Positions 34,314-43,361 of a DNA stretch of 64,000 nt are shown one piece after another. The notes under the pieces are model-generated. The model ran no database searches. It was given only the letters and a program-made list of their open reading frames with translations, and was not told the DNA's origin. Position numbers and translations under genes: made by a program. Source of the DNA: JANQGH01 sp039177555 (GTDB lineage: Bacteria; Pseudomonadota; Alphaproteobacteria; DSM-16000; Inquilinaceae); assembly GCA_039177555.1 (NCBI GenBank), contig JBCDFV010000020.1:1-64000 (forward strand), given 5' to 3'. Each line of letters begins with the position of its first letter. Position 1 is the stretch's first letter.

Positions 34314-34639
34314 GTCTCGTCGAGATAGCCGCCGAGCCGTTCCAGCCGGTTCTCCCAGAACGCGCGATACTGTCCGGCCCAATCATGAATGTCGCGCAGC
34401 GCGGCGGGCTGCGCCCGATAGATGCGATAGCGTCCCTGTTTGCGCCTTGTCACCAGGCCTGCCTCGGCCAGGATGTGCAAATGCTGCGACACCGCCTGAA
34501 ACGACATGTCGAAGTGCACAACCAGCTCTTGGACCGGCCGCTCGCCCGCCGCCAGAAGATCCAGCAGCTTGCGGCGGTTGGCGTCGGCGACGGCGTGGAA
34601 GATGTCGACCTTGGGGGCCGAGGCGCGATCGACTTGCAT
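34310..34639 (-). CDS. ArsR-family helix-turn-helix repressor (SdpR-like)
   Basis: A 109-aa winged-helix regulator. DANRRKLLDLLAAGERPVQEL and SFQAVSQHLHILAEAGLVTRRKQGRYRIYR are the usual ArsR helices and wing. There is no Cys-rich metal site, so it is not a metal sensor but belongs with ArsR proteins found next to AHSA1 genes. ATG at 34639 is taken; a GTG at 34657 would add six residues. Its stop overlaps the SRPBCC gene at 33906-34313. The palindrome at 35207-35226 in front of two more SRPBCC genes is its likely operator. Confidence 0.9.
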   Translation of the reverse strand: MQVDRASAPKVDIFHAVADANRRKLLDLLAAGERPVQELVVHFDMSFQAVSQHLHILAEAGLVTRRKQGRYRIYRAQPAALRDIHDWAGQYRAFWENRLERLGGYLDET

Positions 34640-34688
34640 GCCCAAGCTTATAGCCACGCCGTGCCGCCGCCAACAGCGTGGCTAGGGG

Positions 34689-35168
34689 TTAGCTGGCCTC
34701 GGCTGACGCCTTGGCTTGAAAGGGGCGGCCTATGCCTTGTTCCAGAAATCTTGGCAGGCTGGCCTTCATGAAATGGTTCCAGCCGTCATTGCAGATCTGA
34801 TAGCAGGCGAGGTCGGGCGTCAGCCCCTCGTGCCGGAAATGCAAGTCGGTGCCGCCGTCGGCGTTGGCCGTCAGCGCAAAGACGATGTCGGTGCCGACCC
34901 ATTCGGTATTGTCGGCCATGATGTCCGACAAATGGTTGTGCTGCTCCAGCACATGCCAGCGCACTGCACGGCCCCGATCCAGCGCATCGATGCGCATGAC
35001 GTCGACCATGGTGCCGAAGCGAAAGACGGCCTTGTCCCCAACCTTGTCGCCAAGCTCGCAATCTTGCGTCCACCAGCCCTTCACGCCGCGCTCGGTCGTA
35101 AGCGCCTCGTAGACCTTCTCTGGCGGCGCCTTCAAGGCCACCTTCAACTCAAAGCTTTTGCTCAACAT
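34689..35168 (-). CDS. SRPBCC (AHSA1-like) domain protein
   Basis: A 159-aa START-fold protein (SFELKVALKAPPEKVYEALTTERGVKGWWTQDCEL at the start, WNHFMKASLPRFLEQG near the end), the form seen in AHSA1/polyketide-cyclase-like proteins. ATG at 35168 follows an AAAGGGAG Shine-Dalgarno; the longer frame to 35231 would cover the operator. It lies 49 bases upstream of the ArsR gene on the same strand and is probably the first gene of a three-gene unit. Ligand unknown. Confidence 0.87.
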   Translation of the reverse strand: MLSKSFELKVALKAPPEKVYEALTTERGVKGWWTQDCELGDKVGDKAVFRFGTMVDVMRIDALDRGRAVRWHVLEQHNHLSDIMADNTEWVGTDIVFALTANADGGTDLHFRHEGLTPDLACYQICNDGWNHFMKASLPRFLEQGIGRPFQAKASAEAS

Positions 35169-35206
35169 AGGCTGTGCTCCCTTTCGTTCATGAGTGCCGA
35201 GATCAT

Positions 35207-35226
35207 ATTCAAGCGAATGATTGAAT
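35207..35226. promoter_or_regulatory. ATTCAA-N8-TTGAAT palindrome, candidate ArsR operator
   Basis: Perfect 6-base arms 8 bases apart, in the 113-base gap between two divergent SRPBCC genes. Its size and AT-rich half-sites fit ArsR/SmtB-type operators, and an ArsR gene is in the same cluster. Confidence 0.5.
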
Positions 35227-35281
35227 GTCAATCCGGTGTTAGACTGACCGCGTTTGGCGGGGTGATTGGGGAGGGCATGAG

Positions 35282-35890
35282 ATGGCCGAACGGGTTGAAA
35301 ACATGTCGGATGCGGCCGTACGGAAGGCCACGGGCCGCGATTGGGCAGGCTGGCGCGCGCATCTCGACGGCGCTGGCGCGCGGGACTGGTCGCACAAGCA
35401 GATCGTCGCGCATCTGAGCAAGACCGAGAACCTGTCCGGCTGGTGGCAACAGATGGTCACCGTCGGCTACGAAAAGATGCATGGTCGGCGTATCGTCGGT
35501 CAGACGGCCGACGCCGGCTTTCAAGTCGGCGTTCAGCGCACCCTGCCGCTGGGGCTCGACGCGGCGTGGCGCATGATTGCGTCGCCCGAGGGCGTTCGCG
35601 CTTGGCTCGGCGACATCGGGGACACCCGCCTGGAACCCGGCATCCGGTATCGCACCGGCGACGGCATCAAGGGCGAAATCCGCGTCGTCAAGCCGAACGA
35701 CCGCGTGCGCTTGACCTGGCAGCCGGCGGGGGCCGCGCCGTCGACCTTGCAAGTTGCGGTCACGTCCGCTGGGGAAGGCAAGACCGCCGTGCGGTTTCAT
35801 CACGAACGGTTGGCGTCTGGCGACGAACGCGAAACCCTGCGCCAGCGCTGGCAGGGTGTCTTGGCCGCGTGGCAGGCTGCTTTGGCGTGA
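35282..35890 (+). CDS. DUF4287-AHSA1 (SRPBCC) fusion protein
   Basis: A 202-aa two-part protein. Residues about 8-70 (KATGRDWAGWRAHLDGAG...SHKQIVAHL...SGWWQQMVTVGYEKMHGRR) match the DUF4287-like helical domain, and residues about 80-200 form an AHSA1-type SRPBCC domain. It is divergent from the SRPBCC/ArsR unit across the palindrome-bearing gap and is probably under the same control. Function unknown; the helical domain often accompanies this fold. Confidence 0.85.
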   Translation: MAERVENMSDAAVRKATGRDWAGWRAHLDGAGARDWSHKQIVAHLSKTENLSGWWQQMVTVGYEKMHGRRIVGQTADAGFQVGVQRTLPLGLDAAWRMIASPEGVRAWLGDIGDTRLEPGIRYRTGDGIKGEIRVVKPNDRVRLTWQPAGAAPSTLQVAVTSAGEGKTAVRFHHERLASGDERETLRQRWQGVLAAWQAALA

Positions 35891-36083
35891 CCCGGCAAGG
35901 CGGGTGATCGGGCACCAGCGTGTCGGCGCTCTGGCCGGGTGGGGCCGACGGCATCTGGTTGGGCGCGCGCCGATTTCTCGATTCTGCTAGACTATTTCGC
36001 GTTGATTCGGGGTAGCCGTCGCTACACAGCAGACGAAAACCGGTTGATTTACCAGCAGTTTGACGATCGAGAGGCAAACGACC

Positions 36084-36656
36084 ATGAGCGAAAATCGTGA
36101 CCTGAACCCGTTGCCCGATTCCGCGGAAGAGCTGCTCGGCAAGCTGAGCAAGAACAAGACAACCGTGCTGTGGACAGGCATTGCCATGGCCGTGATCGGC
36201 TTCTTGGCGGTCGCCTTTCCGATCGTCGCCACCTTGTCGGTCGAACTGCTTGTCGGCTGGCTGTTCATCTTTGCCGGCATCATCGGGTTCGTCGGTGCCT
36301 TTTCCTATCACGGCACCGGGCCGTTTTTCGGCGCCCTGCTTCTGTCGTTGCTCAAGCTGGTCGCCGGCGTTTTTCTGCTGATCAATCCGGCCGCCGGCGT
36401 GGTCGCGCTGACCCTCGTCGTCGCTGTCCTGTTCATGGTCGAGGGCGCCATGCAGCTTGCCTTCGCCTTTGAGCTGAAGTCGGGCGATGGCCGCGGCTGG
36501 ATGATCTTTTCGGCCATCGTCGCCATCCTGGCCGGCATTCTGATCGCGGCGAACCTGCCGGGCGCGTCGGTCTTCATCCTGGGCCTGCTTGTCGGCGTGA
36601 ACTTCCTGTGCACCGGCATCGCCATGATCATGCTGTCGCGTAGAGACGCGAGTTAG
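36084..36656 (+). CDS. HdeD-family membrane protein (DUF308)
   Basis: A 190-aa integral membrane protein with about six hydrophobic segments between residues 30 and 185, ending in LCTGIAMIMLSRRD as in HdeD-like proteins. The ATG at 36084 is preceded by AGAGG; the longer frame begins with TTG. HdeD is known in enterobacteria for acid-stress genes, but most homologues have no set function. It appears monocistronic; a TGCTAGACT extended -10-like element stands upstream near 35984-35995. The next gene begins 116 bases after its stop. Confidence 0.82.
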   Translation: MSENRDLNPLPDSAEELLGKLSKNKTTVLWTGIAMAVIGFLAVAFPIVATLSVELLVGWLFIFAGIIGFVGAFSYHGTGPFFGALLLSLLKLVAGVFLLINPAAGVVALTLVVAVLFMVEGAMQLAFAFELKSGDGRGWMIFSAIVAILAGILIAANLPGASVFILGLLVGVNFLCTGIAMIMLSRRDAS

Positions 36657-36772
36657 GCGGACGCGACGGGGTGTTGGCGTCGTAAAATCCTTCTCGCGTG
36701 ACGGTCGGTCTGGGGTAGAGTCCGGGCTGTCGGCCGCACCCGCCGCACCCCCGATCAGCAGGAGCCTTTGGC

Positions 36773-38467
36773 ATGCCCGTTGATGTCGGTCCCCTTCGTC
36801 ACCCGCTGCCGCTTGTCTTCATGCGGTATGGGCTTGTGGCCGGCATCGCGCTGCTGACGCTGCTGGTCGTCATTCTGTCGGTCTGGTGGCCTGGCTGGCT
36901 GTGGCTGCTGATCGTCCTCGTGCCGCTGCTGGCCATCGGCGCCTTCGACCGCAACCAGAGCCGCCACAGCCTGCGTCGCAACTTTCCCCTTTTCGCCCGG
37001 TTCCGCTGGCTGTTTGAGGATCTGGGTCCGTTCATGCGGCAATACATCGTCGAGGACGATCTGTCCGGCAAGCCTTACAGCCGCATGCAGCGGGCCCTTA
37101 TCTACGCCAGGGCGAAGGGCGACGAGGATGCCCACCCCTTCGGCACCGAACTCGACGTCTATTCCGGCCAGTACGAACTGATCGTCCACTCCGTCGCGCC
37201 GAAGGACAAGAACACCGAGCCGTTCCGGGTCGATGTCGGCGGGCCGCAATGTGCAAAACCCTATTCGGCCTCGATCCTGAACATCTCGGCGATGAGTTTC
37301 GGTGCGCTTGGCGGCAACGCCATCCAGGCCCTCAACCTGGGCGCCAAGCGCGGCAACTTCTTTCACGACACGGGCGAGGGCTCGATCAGTCCCTACCACC
37401 GCAAGCATGGCGGCGATCTGGTGTGGGAAATCGGCTCCGGCTATTTCGGTTGCCGCCAAAAGGACGGATCGTTCGATCCGGGCGTATTCGCCGAGCAGGC
37501 AAGCGCCGATCAGGTCAAGATGACCGAAATCAAGCTCAGCCAGGGCGCGAAGCCGGGCCATGGCGGGGTGCTGCCGGGCGCGAAGGTAACGCCGGAGATC
37601 GCGGCCACACGGCACGTGCCCGCGGGCAAGGACTGCGTTTCGCCCGCCTATCACACGGCGTTCTCCACGCCGCGCGAGATGGTCGAGTTTGCCGCGAACA
37701 TGCGCGAATGGTCAGGCGGCAAGCCGGTGGGCATCAAGCTTTGCGTCGGCCACGCGCACGAGGTCTTCGCGATCATGAAGGCGATGCTGGACAGCGGCAT
37801 CCTGCTCGATTTCGTGGTCGTCGACGGTGCCGAGGGCGGTACCGGCGCGGCGCCGCAGGAGTTCTCAAACAGCATCGGCATGCCGCTGCGCGAGGGGCTG
37901 ATCCTGGTCCGCAACGCGCTCGTCGGCACCGGCCTTGCCGGCAAGGTCCGGCTTGCCGCCAGCGGCAAGGTGACAAGCGCGTTCTCGCTCGCGGCCAATT
38001 ACGCCGTGGGCGCGGATTGGTGCAATGCCGCGCGCGCCTTCATGTTTTCGCTGGGCTGCGTGCAGTCGCTGAAATGCCACACCGGCCGCTGCCCAACCGG
38101 CGTGACGACCCAGGATCCGACCCTGCAGCGCGGGCTGGTGATCGAACAAAAGGCCGACCGGGTCTGGCGGTTCCATGACAACACGCTCGCCACCTTGGCC
38201 GAGATGGTTGCCGCCGCAGGCTTGCACCATCCAAGCGAGTTCGAGCCCTATCATCTGCATCATCGGACCAACACGGTCGAGATCCGCACCATCGACCGGC
38301 TGTTCCCCTATTTGCGGGAAAACGAGCTGATCGACGATCCCGACGGCTCACCCTATGCCACCTGGTGGCGCGCGGCCGATCCGGACAGTTTCGCGCCGCA
38401 AACCAACATCGCGGGCGACCGGCTGGCGGTCTATGCCGAAGCCAGGGCCCGGGGCCAGAGGTTGTAG
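36773..38467 (+). CDS. Membrane-anchored glutamate-synthase-like FMN/Fe-S protein
   Basis: A 564-aa protein. Two hydrophobic segments (about residues 18-38 and 42-58) anchor it, then residues about 120-530 form the FMN-binding TIM barrel of GltB domain 2. The Cys429, Cys435 and Cys440 pattern (C-x5-C-x4-C, followed by PTGVTTQDP) fits the [3Fe-4S] site of glutamate synthase. There is no glutamine amidotransferase domain, so it is not a full GOGAT and its electron donor is unknown. ATG at 36773 is preceded by AGGAG. The AI-2E permease gene begins 2 bases after its stop, so they are probably co-transcribed. Confidence 0.88.
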   Translation: MPVDVGPLRHPLPLVFMRYGLVAGIALLTLLVVILSVWWPGWLWLLIVLVPLLAIGAFDRNQSRHSLRRNFPLFARFRWLFEDLGPFMRQYIVEDDLSGKPYSRMQRALIYARAKGDEDAHPFGTELDVYSGQYELIVHSVAPKDKNTEPFRVDVGGPQCAKPYSASILNISAMSFGALGGNAIQALNLGAKRGNFFHDTGEGSISPYHRKHGGDLVWEIGSGYFGCRQKDGSFDPGVFAEQASADQVKMTEIKLSQGAKPGHGGVLPGAKVTPEIAATRHVPAGKDCVSPAYHTAFSTPREMVEFAANMREWSGGKPVGIKLCVGHAHEVFAIMKAMLDSGILLDFVVVDGAEGGTGAAPQEFSNSIGMPLREGLILVRNALVGTGLAGKVRLAASGKVTSAFSLAANYAVGADWCNAARAFMFSLGCVQSLKCHTGRCPTGVTTQDPTLQRGLVIEQKADRVWRFHDNTLATLAEMVAAAGLHHPSEFEPYHLHHRTNTVEIRTIDRLFPYLRENELIDDPDGSPYATWWRAADPDSFAPQTNIAGDRLAVYAEARARGQRL

Positions 38468-38469
38468 CG

Positions 38470-39594
38470 ATGGCGCAACTGGATCGAAACACCCCGGCGA
38501 GGCGGCGGCTGACCACGCAAATCGTGTTCGGTGCCGGCAGCTATCGGGTCATCGTGATCGGCACGATCGCGCTGGCCGTGCTGATCGTCGGGCGCGACTT
38601 CCTGATCCCGCTCGCCATCGCGATCCTGATCTGGATTCTGCTGGGTGCGCTGATCGACCGGCTGGCCCGGCTTCACGTCGGCCCCGTGAAGATGCCGCGC
38701 TGGCTGGCAACCACCATCGGCGTCATTCTGATCCTGTGTGGAGTGTTCGTGGTCGGCGAGATCATCGCCGAACAGGCCGCCGCGGTCAGCAACGCCGTTC
38801 CGCGCTATCAGGAGCGGCTGCAAAACCTGTTCACCGAAATCCTGGCCTGGCTTGGCGACGACATGGCCGCAAGCGCCCGTGACGCCCTGAATCAGGTCGA
38901 CCTGTTCTCGACCATCACGTCGGCGGCCGGGTCTGTCGGCAACATGCTGCTCAGCGTCGGCCTGGTTGGGCTCTACGTCATGTTCCTCATGATCGATCAG
39001 GGCAGCCTGCCGAAGAAGTTCCTGGCCCTGTTCCCCGAACCGGAAGAGGCGCGCGACGTCACCCAGGTGATGGCCGCAATGTCCGCCAGCGTTCGCCGCT
39101 ACATGTGGGTGAAGACGCTGACCAGCCTGATGACCGGTCTTGCCAGCTACACGGTGCTCAGGCTTGTGGGGGTCGACTTCGCCGAAACGCTGGCGCTGAT
39201 CATCTTCCTCTTGAACTACATCCCCAACATCGGCTCGATCTTGGGCATTGTGTTCCCGGCGATGATCGCGCTTGTCCAGTTCGAGACGCTGGCGCCGTTC
39301 CTGATTGCCACGCCCATCCTGATCGCCATTCAGGTGATCATCGGCAACCTGGTCGAACCGATGCTGATGGGCCGGTCCCTGAACCTCAGTTCGTTCGTGA
39401 TCATTCTGGCGCTGGTGTTCTGGGGCGTGATCTGGGGCATCCCCGGCATGTTCCTTAGCGTCCCCATCACCGTGGTTGCGCTGATCGTCTGCTCGCACAT
39501 CAGGGGCGCGCGCTGGATCGCCATCCTCTTGTCGAAGGACGGCCAGATCGATTTCGATGACGATACCGAGGTTGAGGCGTCACGCGCCGATTAG
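38470..39594 (+). CDS. AI-2E family (PerM/YdiK/TqsA-like) membrane protein
   Basis: A 374-aa integral membrane protein with about seven to eight hydrophobic segments. The pattern FLIPLAIAILIWILLGALIDRL near the N terminus and FLLNYIPNIGSILGIVFPAMIALVQF in the C-terminal half is typical of this family. Some members export autoinducer-2 or move Na+/H+; substrate here is unknown. Start at 38470 was chosen over a longer frame that overlaps the glutamate-synthase-like gene. Its last 15 bases overlap the 3' end of ligA on the other strand. Confidence 0.88.
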   Translation: MAQLDRNTPARRRLTTQIVFGAGSYRVIVIGTIALAVLIVGRDFLIPLAIAILIWILLGALIDRLARLHVGPVKMPRWLATTIGVILILCGVFVVGEIIAEQAAAVSNAVPRYQERLQNLFTEILAWLGDDMAASARDALNQVDLFSTITSAAGSVGNMLLSVGLVGLYVMFLMIDQGSLPKKFLALFPEPEEARDVTQVMAAMSASVRRYMWVKTLTSLMTGLASYTVLRLVGVDFAETLALIIFLLNYIPNIGSILGIVFPAMIALVQFETLAPFLIATPILIAIQVIIGNLVEPMLMGRSLNLSSFVIILALVFWGVIWGIPGMFLSVPITVVALIVCSHIRGARWIAILLSKDGQIDFDDDTEVEASRAD

Positions 39595-41688
39595 CGCCAG
39601 CCATTCATCCTCTGTCAGCGTGGTCAGGCCCAACTCCTGGGCCTTCTTCGCCTTCGATCCGGCATCGGCACCGACAATGACATAGTCGGTTTTCTTCGAG
39701 ACCGATCCGGCAACCTTGGCGCCGAGGCTTTCCGCCCGTGCCTTGGCCTCCGACCGCGTCATCTGTTCCAGGCTGCCGGTAAAGACCACGGTCTTGCCGC
39801 TGATCTCGCTGTCACCGGTGTCCGTGCCGACGAAGGGCTCGACCGTGATCTGGTTGGCCAGATCGCGCAGGATCTCCCGGTTGTGCGGCTCGGCGAAGAA
39901 GCCGAGCAGATCGTCGGCGACCGATGGCCCGATCTGGTCGATGTCGATCAGGCTGGCATACTCCTCGCTCTCGCGATCCTGCGCCGCGTCCATCGCCGCG
40001 CCCAGGGCGTCCAGCGTGCCATAGGTCCGGGCCAGCAGCCGGGCCGTCGCCTCGCCGACCTGGCGGATGCCCAGCGCGTAGATGAACCGGTCCAGCCCGA
40101 TCGTGCGTCGCGCCTCGATGGCCGCGAACAGGTTCGCCACCGACGTCTCGCCCCAGCCCTTGCGCCCGCTCAGCGGCTCATCGGCCGCCTCGTCGGTCTG
40201 GGCCAGACGGAAGATGTCGCCGGGCGAGGCGATCATCTTCTGATCGAAGAAGTATTTGATCTGCTTGTAGCCAAGTCCCTCGATGTCGAAGGCGTCGCGG
40301 CTGACAAAATGGCGCAGCCGTTCGACCGCCTGGGCCGGGCAGATCAGGCCGCCGGTGCACCGCGTCACCGCCTCGCCGACTTCGCGGATCGCCAGGCTGC
40401 CGCATTCAGGGCAGTGATCCGGGAAGACGAAGGGCGTGCTGTCGGCCGGGCGCTGGTCCAGCACCACGGAGACGACTTGCGGGATGACATCGCCGGCGCG
40501 CTGGATCACGACCGTATCGCCCTCGCGGATGTCCTTGCGGGCGATTTCATCTTGGTTATGCAAGGTGGCGCGCGCCACCACCACACCGCCGACGGTGATC
40601 GGCTCAAGATTGGCGACCGGCGTCAGGGCGCCGGTACGGCCGACCTGGATGGTGATCTTTTCCAGCCTGGTCTGGGCCTGCTCGGCGGGAAACTTGTGTG
40701 CAATCGCCCAGCGCGGGTGCCGGCTGACCGCGCCCAGCCGATCCTGCCAGTCGATCCGGTCAACCTTGTAGACGACGCCGTCGATATCGAAGGGTAGGTC
40801 GACCCTGGTTTCTGCGATCGTTCGGTAGTGGGTCAGCATCTCCTGCGCCGACTGGCATAGACGGGCCGGTTCGTTGGTCTGAAAGCCCCAGCGCCGCAGC
40901 TTGTCCCGAAACTCCGCCATGGTCGCCGCAATCGGTTCGCTGACCTCACCCCAGGCATAGGCGAAGAACTTCAGATTGCGTTCGGCCGTGATGGTCGGGT
41001 CAAGCTGGCGCAGGCTTCCGGCCGCGGTATTACGCGGGTTGATGTAAAGCGGCAGCCCGGCTTTCTCGCGGTCCGCGTTCAATGCGGCGAAGTCGCTGTG
41101 CAGCATGTACACCTCGCCGCGCACCTCCAGGACCGACGGTGCTTCCGCGGCAAGCTGCTCCGGCACGTCCTTCAACGTCCGGATGTTGGCCGTCACGTCC
41201 TCGCCCTCGCGCCCATCGCCCCGGGTCGCGGCCTGAGTGAGGCGGCCATTCTCGTAGCGCAGCGAGCACGACAACCCGTCGATTTTCGGTTCGGCCATAA
41301 AGGCGATCTTCTTTTCGGGATCGTCCCGTAACTCCTTGATGAAGGATCGCACGCTGGCGACGAAATCCTCGACATCCTGGTCGTCGAAGGCGTTGGCGAG
41401 CGACAGCATCGGCACAGCGTGCTGGACCTTGCCAAAACCGCTGGACGGAGCCACGCCGACCCGCTCCGACGGGCTGTCGGCGCGCTTCAGGGCCGGGAAC
41501 AGCTCTTCAATCGCCTGGTTGCGCAGGCGCAGCGCATCGTACTCCGCGTCCGACACTGTCGGCGCGTCGTGCTGATAGTAGGCCTCGTCATGGCCGGCGA
41601 TCTCGGCGGCGAGCGCCGCCAACTCCGCCTCGGCCTCCGCCTTGGTCAGGCTTTCGGCCGGCTTGTCGCGCAGCGTCTGGTCGGTCAT
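39580..41688 (-). CDS. ligA: NAD+-dependent DNA ligase
   Basis: Seals nicks in replication and repair. The 702-aa protein has the adenylation motif with catalytic Lys135 (EPKIDGLS), a four-Cys zinc finger (CPECGS...CTGGLIC), helix-hairpin-helix repeats (FIYALGIRQVGEATARLLA) and a C-terminal BRCT domain (about 625-702), the complete LigA order. ATG at 41688 overlaps the recN stop by 4 bases, so recN and ligA are coupled. Last gene of the minus-strand run that begins with the dcw cluster. Length and motifs are normal. Confidence 0.97.
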   Translation of the reverse strand: MTDQTLRDKPAESLTKAEAEAELAALAAEIAGHDEAYYQHDAPTVSDAEYDALRLRNQAIEELFPALKRADSPSERVGVAPSSGFGKVQHAVPMLSLANAFDDQDVEDFVASVRSFIKELRDDPEKKIAFMAEPKIDGLSCSLRYENGRLTQAATRGDGREGEDVTANIRTLKDVPEQLAAEAPSVLEVRGEVYMLHSDFAALNADREKAGLPLYINPRNTAAGSLRQLDPTITAERNLKFFAYAWGEVSEPIAATMAEFRDKLRRWGFQTNEPARLCQSAQEMLTHYRTIAETRVDLPFDIDGVVYKVDRIDWQDRLGAVSRHPRWAIAHKFPAEQAQTRLEKITIQVGRTGALTPVANLEPITVGGVVVARATLHNQDEIARKDIREGDTVVIQRAGDVIPQVVSVVLDQRPADSTPFVFPDHCPECGSLAIREVGEAVTRCTGGLICPAQAVERLRHFVSRDAFDIEGLGYKQIKYFFDQKMIASPGDIFRLAQTDEAADEPLSGRKGWGETSVANLFAAIEARRTIGLDRFIYALGIRQVGEATARLLARTYGTLDALGAAMDAAQDRESEEYASLIDIDQIGPSVADDLLGFFAEPHNREILRDLANQITVEPFVGTDTGDSEISGKTVVFTGSLEQMTRSEAKARAESLGAKVAGSVSKKTDYVIVGADAGSKAKKAQELGLTTLTEDEWLALIGA

Positions 41689-43349
41689 CGCGACTCGGCT
41701 GCCACCAGCTCGTCGGCCACCGCGCGGGCCTGGTCGGTGATCCGGGCGCCCGACAGCATGCGCGCGATTTCCTCCCGCCGCTCATCCGCGTCCAGAAGGG
41801 TGACCCGCGTGGTCGTGGCCGCACCCGCGCTCGACTTCTCGACCTTCAGATGGCAATCGGCCCGCGCCGCGACCTGCGGGCTGTGCGTCACGACCAGCAC
41901 CTGTGAGCGCTCGCCAAGCCGGGCCAGCCGTTCGCCGACCGCTGCCGCCACCGCGCCCGACACCCCGTTATCGACCTCGTCGAAGATCAGGGTGGGCACC
42001 CCACCGTCCGCGCTCAACACCACCTTCAGCGCCAGCATGAAGCGCGCCAGTTCGCCGCCCGACGCGATCTTGTTCAGCGGGCCGGGACCGGCACCGGGGT
42101 TGGTGGCCACTATGAAGCGAACCTGGTCCTGGCCCGTCGGGCCCCAGTCGGCTTCATCAAGCGGCTCGACCCTGGTTTCGAACCTGGCCTTTTCCAGCTT
42201 CAATGGCGGTAGCTCAGCCGCAATGGCCTCGTCGAGGGCTGCGGCGGCCGCTTTTCGTCGTTGGCTGACCTTGCCGGCCGTACTGCGATAGGCCGCTGCC
42301 GCGATTTCGACCGCGCGGCCAAGCTGTTCCAGCCGTGCGCCTTGATCGTCGATCATGGCCAGGCGTTCTGCGAACTCCGTTCGCAGGCGCGGCAGATCGG
42401 CCACCTCGACACTGTGTTTGCGGGCGGTGGCGCGCAGGGCGAACAGGCGCTCTTCCAGGCTTTCGAGGTTCGTCTGATCCAACCCCTGATCGCTGCCGAG
42501 CCCGCGCAGGTCCGACAAGGCCTCCTCGATCTCCGAGGCGGCTCGGCTCAGCGCCGCCAGCGGCTCGTCCAACCGGTTTCCCGCCTTGTCGGCCAACCGT
42601 TCCAGAGCCCGCCGGGCGCTCGCGAGGGCGGAACCCGCCCCCCGATCGCCGTCCAGCGCCTCGACCGCGGCATCCAACGCCTCGATCAGCTGCTCGCGAT
42701 GCATCAGGATCGTGCGTTGTTCCGCAAGATGATCTTCCTCGTCGGCTTGTGGATCCAGCTGATCCAGCTCATCCAGCGCGTGGCGGAGGAAGGCCTCTTC
42801 CGACCGGGCGCGGTCGACCTCCGCTTTCGCCTCATCAAGCGCGGTTTCGGCGGTGCGCCTTTGCTGCCATTTGGCGTCCAGGTCTGACGTATCGATGCCG
42901 CCGAAGCGGTCGAGCAGGGCAAGATGCGTGCCCGGGTTCAGCAGTCCCTGCGTGTCGAACTGCCCGTGCACCTCGACCAGCGTCTCGCCCAGATGTCGGG
43001 CCAGACTCACACTCGCCGGCTGGTCGTTCACGAAGGCGCGGCTGCGGCCATCGACACCGACCGTGCGGCGCAGGATCAATTGGTCTTCCACCGGCAGCCC
43101 GCGATCACGCAGGACCTCACGTGCGGGATGGTCGGCGGCAAGGTCGAAACATGCCGTCACGCTCGCTTGCCCGGCTCCCTTGCGGACGAGCCGTGCGTCG
43201 CTGCGGCCCCCGACGGCCAGCCCAAGCGCATCCAGCAAGATCGACTTGCCCGCGCCCGTCTCGCCGGTCAGCGCGCCAAGCCCCGGTTCGATGGTGAGAT
43301 CCAGCTGTTCGATCAAGACAACGTCGCGGATCGATAGCGCGACCAGCAT
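41685..43349 (-). CDS. recN: DNA repair protein RecN
   Basis: SMC-like ATPase of double-strand break repair, 554 aa. Walker A is GETGAGKSILLDALGL (about 30-45) and Walker B is in TLIFDEVDNGVSG (about 465), flanking a Glu/Arg/Ala-rich coiled-coil region (about 165-380). It overlaps ligA by 4 bases and follows bamD by 12 bases. No SOS-box was found in front of it, since it is read from the bamD transcript. The family call is firm. Confidence 0.96.
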   Translation of the reverse strand: MLVALSIRDVVLIEQLDLTIEPGLGALTGETGAGKSILLDALGLAVGGRSDARLVRKGAGQASVTACFDLAADHPAREVLRDRGLPVEDQLILRRTVGVDGRSRAFVNDQPASVSLARHLGETLVEVHGQFDTQGLLNPGTHLALLDRFGGIDTSDLDAKWQQRRTAETALDEAKAEVDRARSEEAFLRHALDELDQLDPQADEEDHLAEQRTILMHREQLIEALDAAVEALDGDRGAGSALASARRALERLADKAGNRLDEPLAALSRAASEIEEALSDLRGLGSDQGLDQTNLESLEERLFALRATARKHSVEVADLPRLRTEFAERLAMIDDQGARLEQLGRAVEIAAAAYRSTAGKVSQRRKAAAAALDEAIAAELPPLKLEKARFETRVEPLDEADWGPTGQDQVRFIVATNPGAGPGPLNKIASGGELARFMLALKVVLSADGGVPTLIFDEVDNGVSGAVAAAVGERLARLGERSQVLVVTHSPQVAARADCHLKVEKSSAGAATTTRVTLLDADERREEIARMLSGARITDQARAVADELVAAESR

Positions 43350-43361
43350 GGCGGTGTCCGG

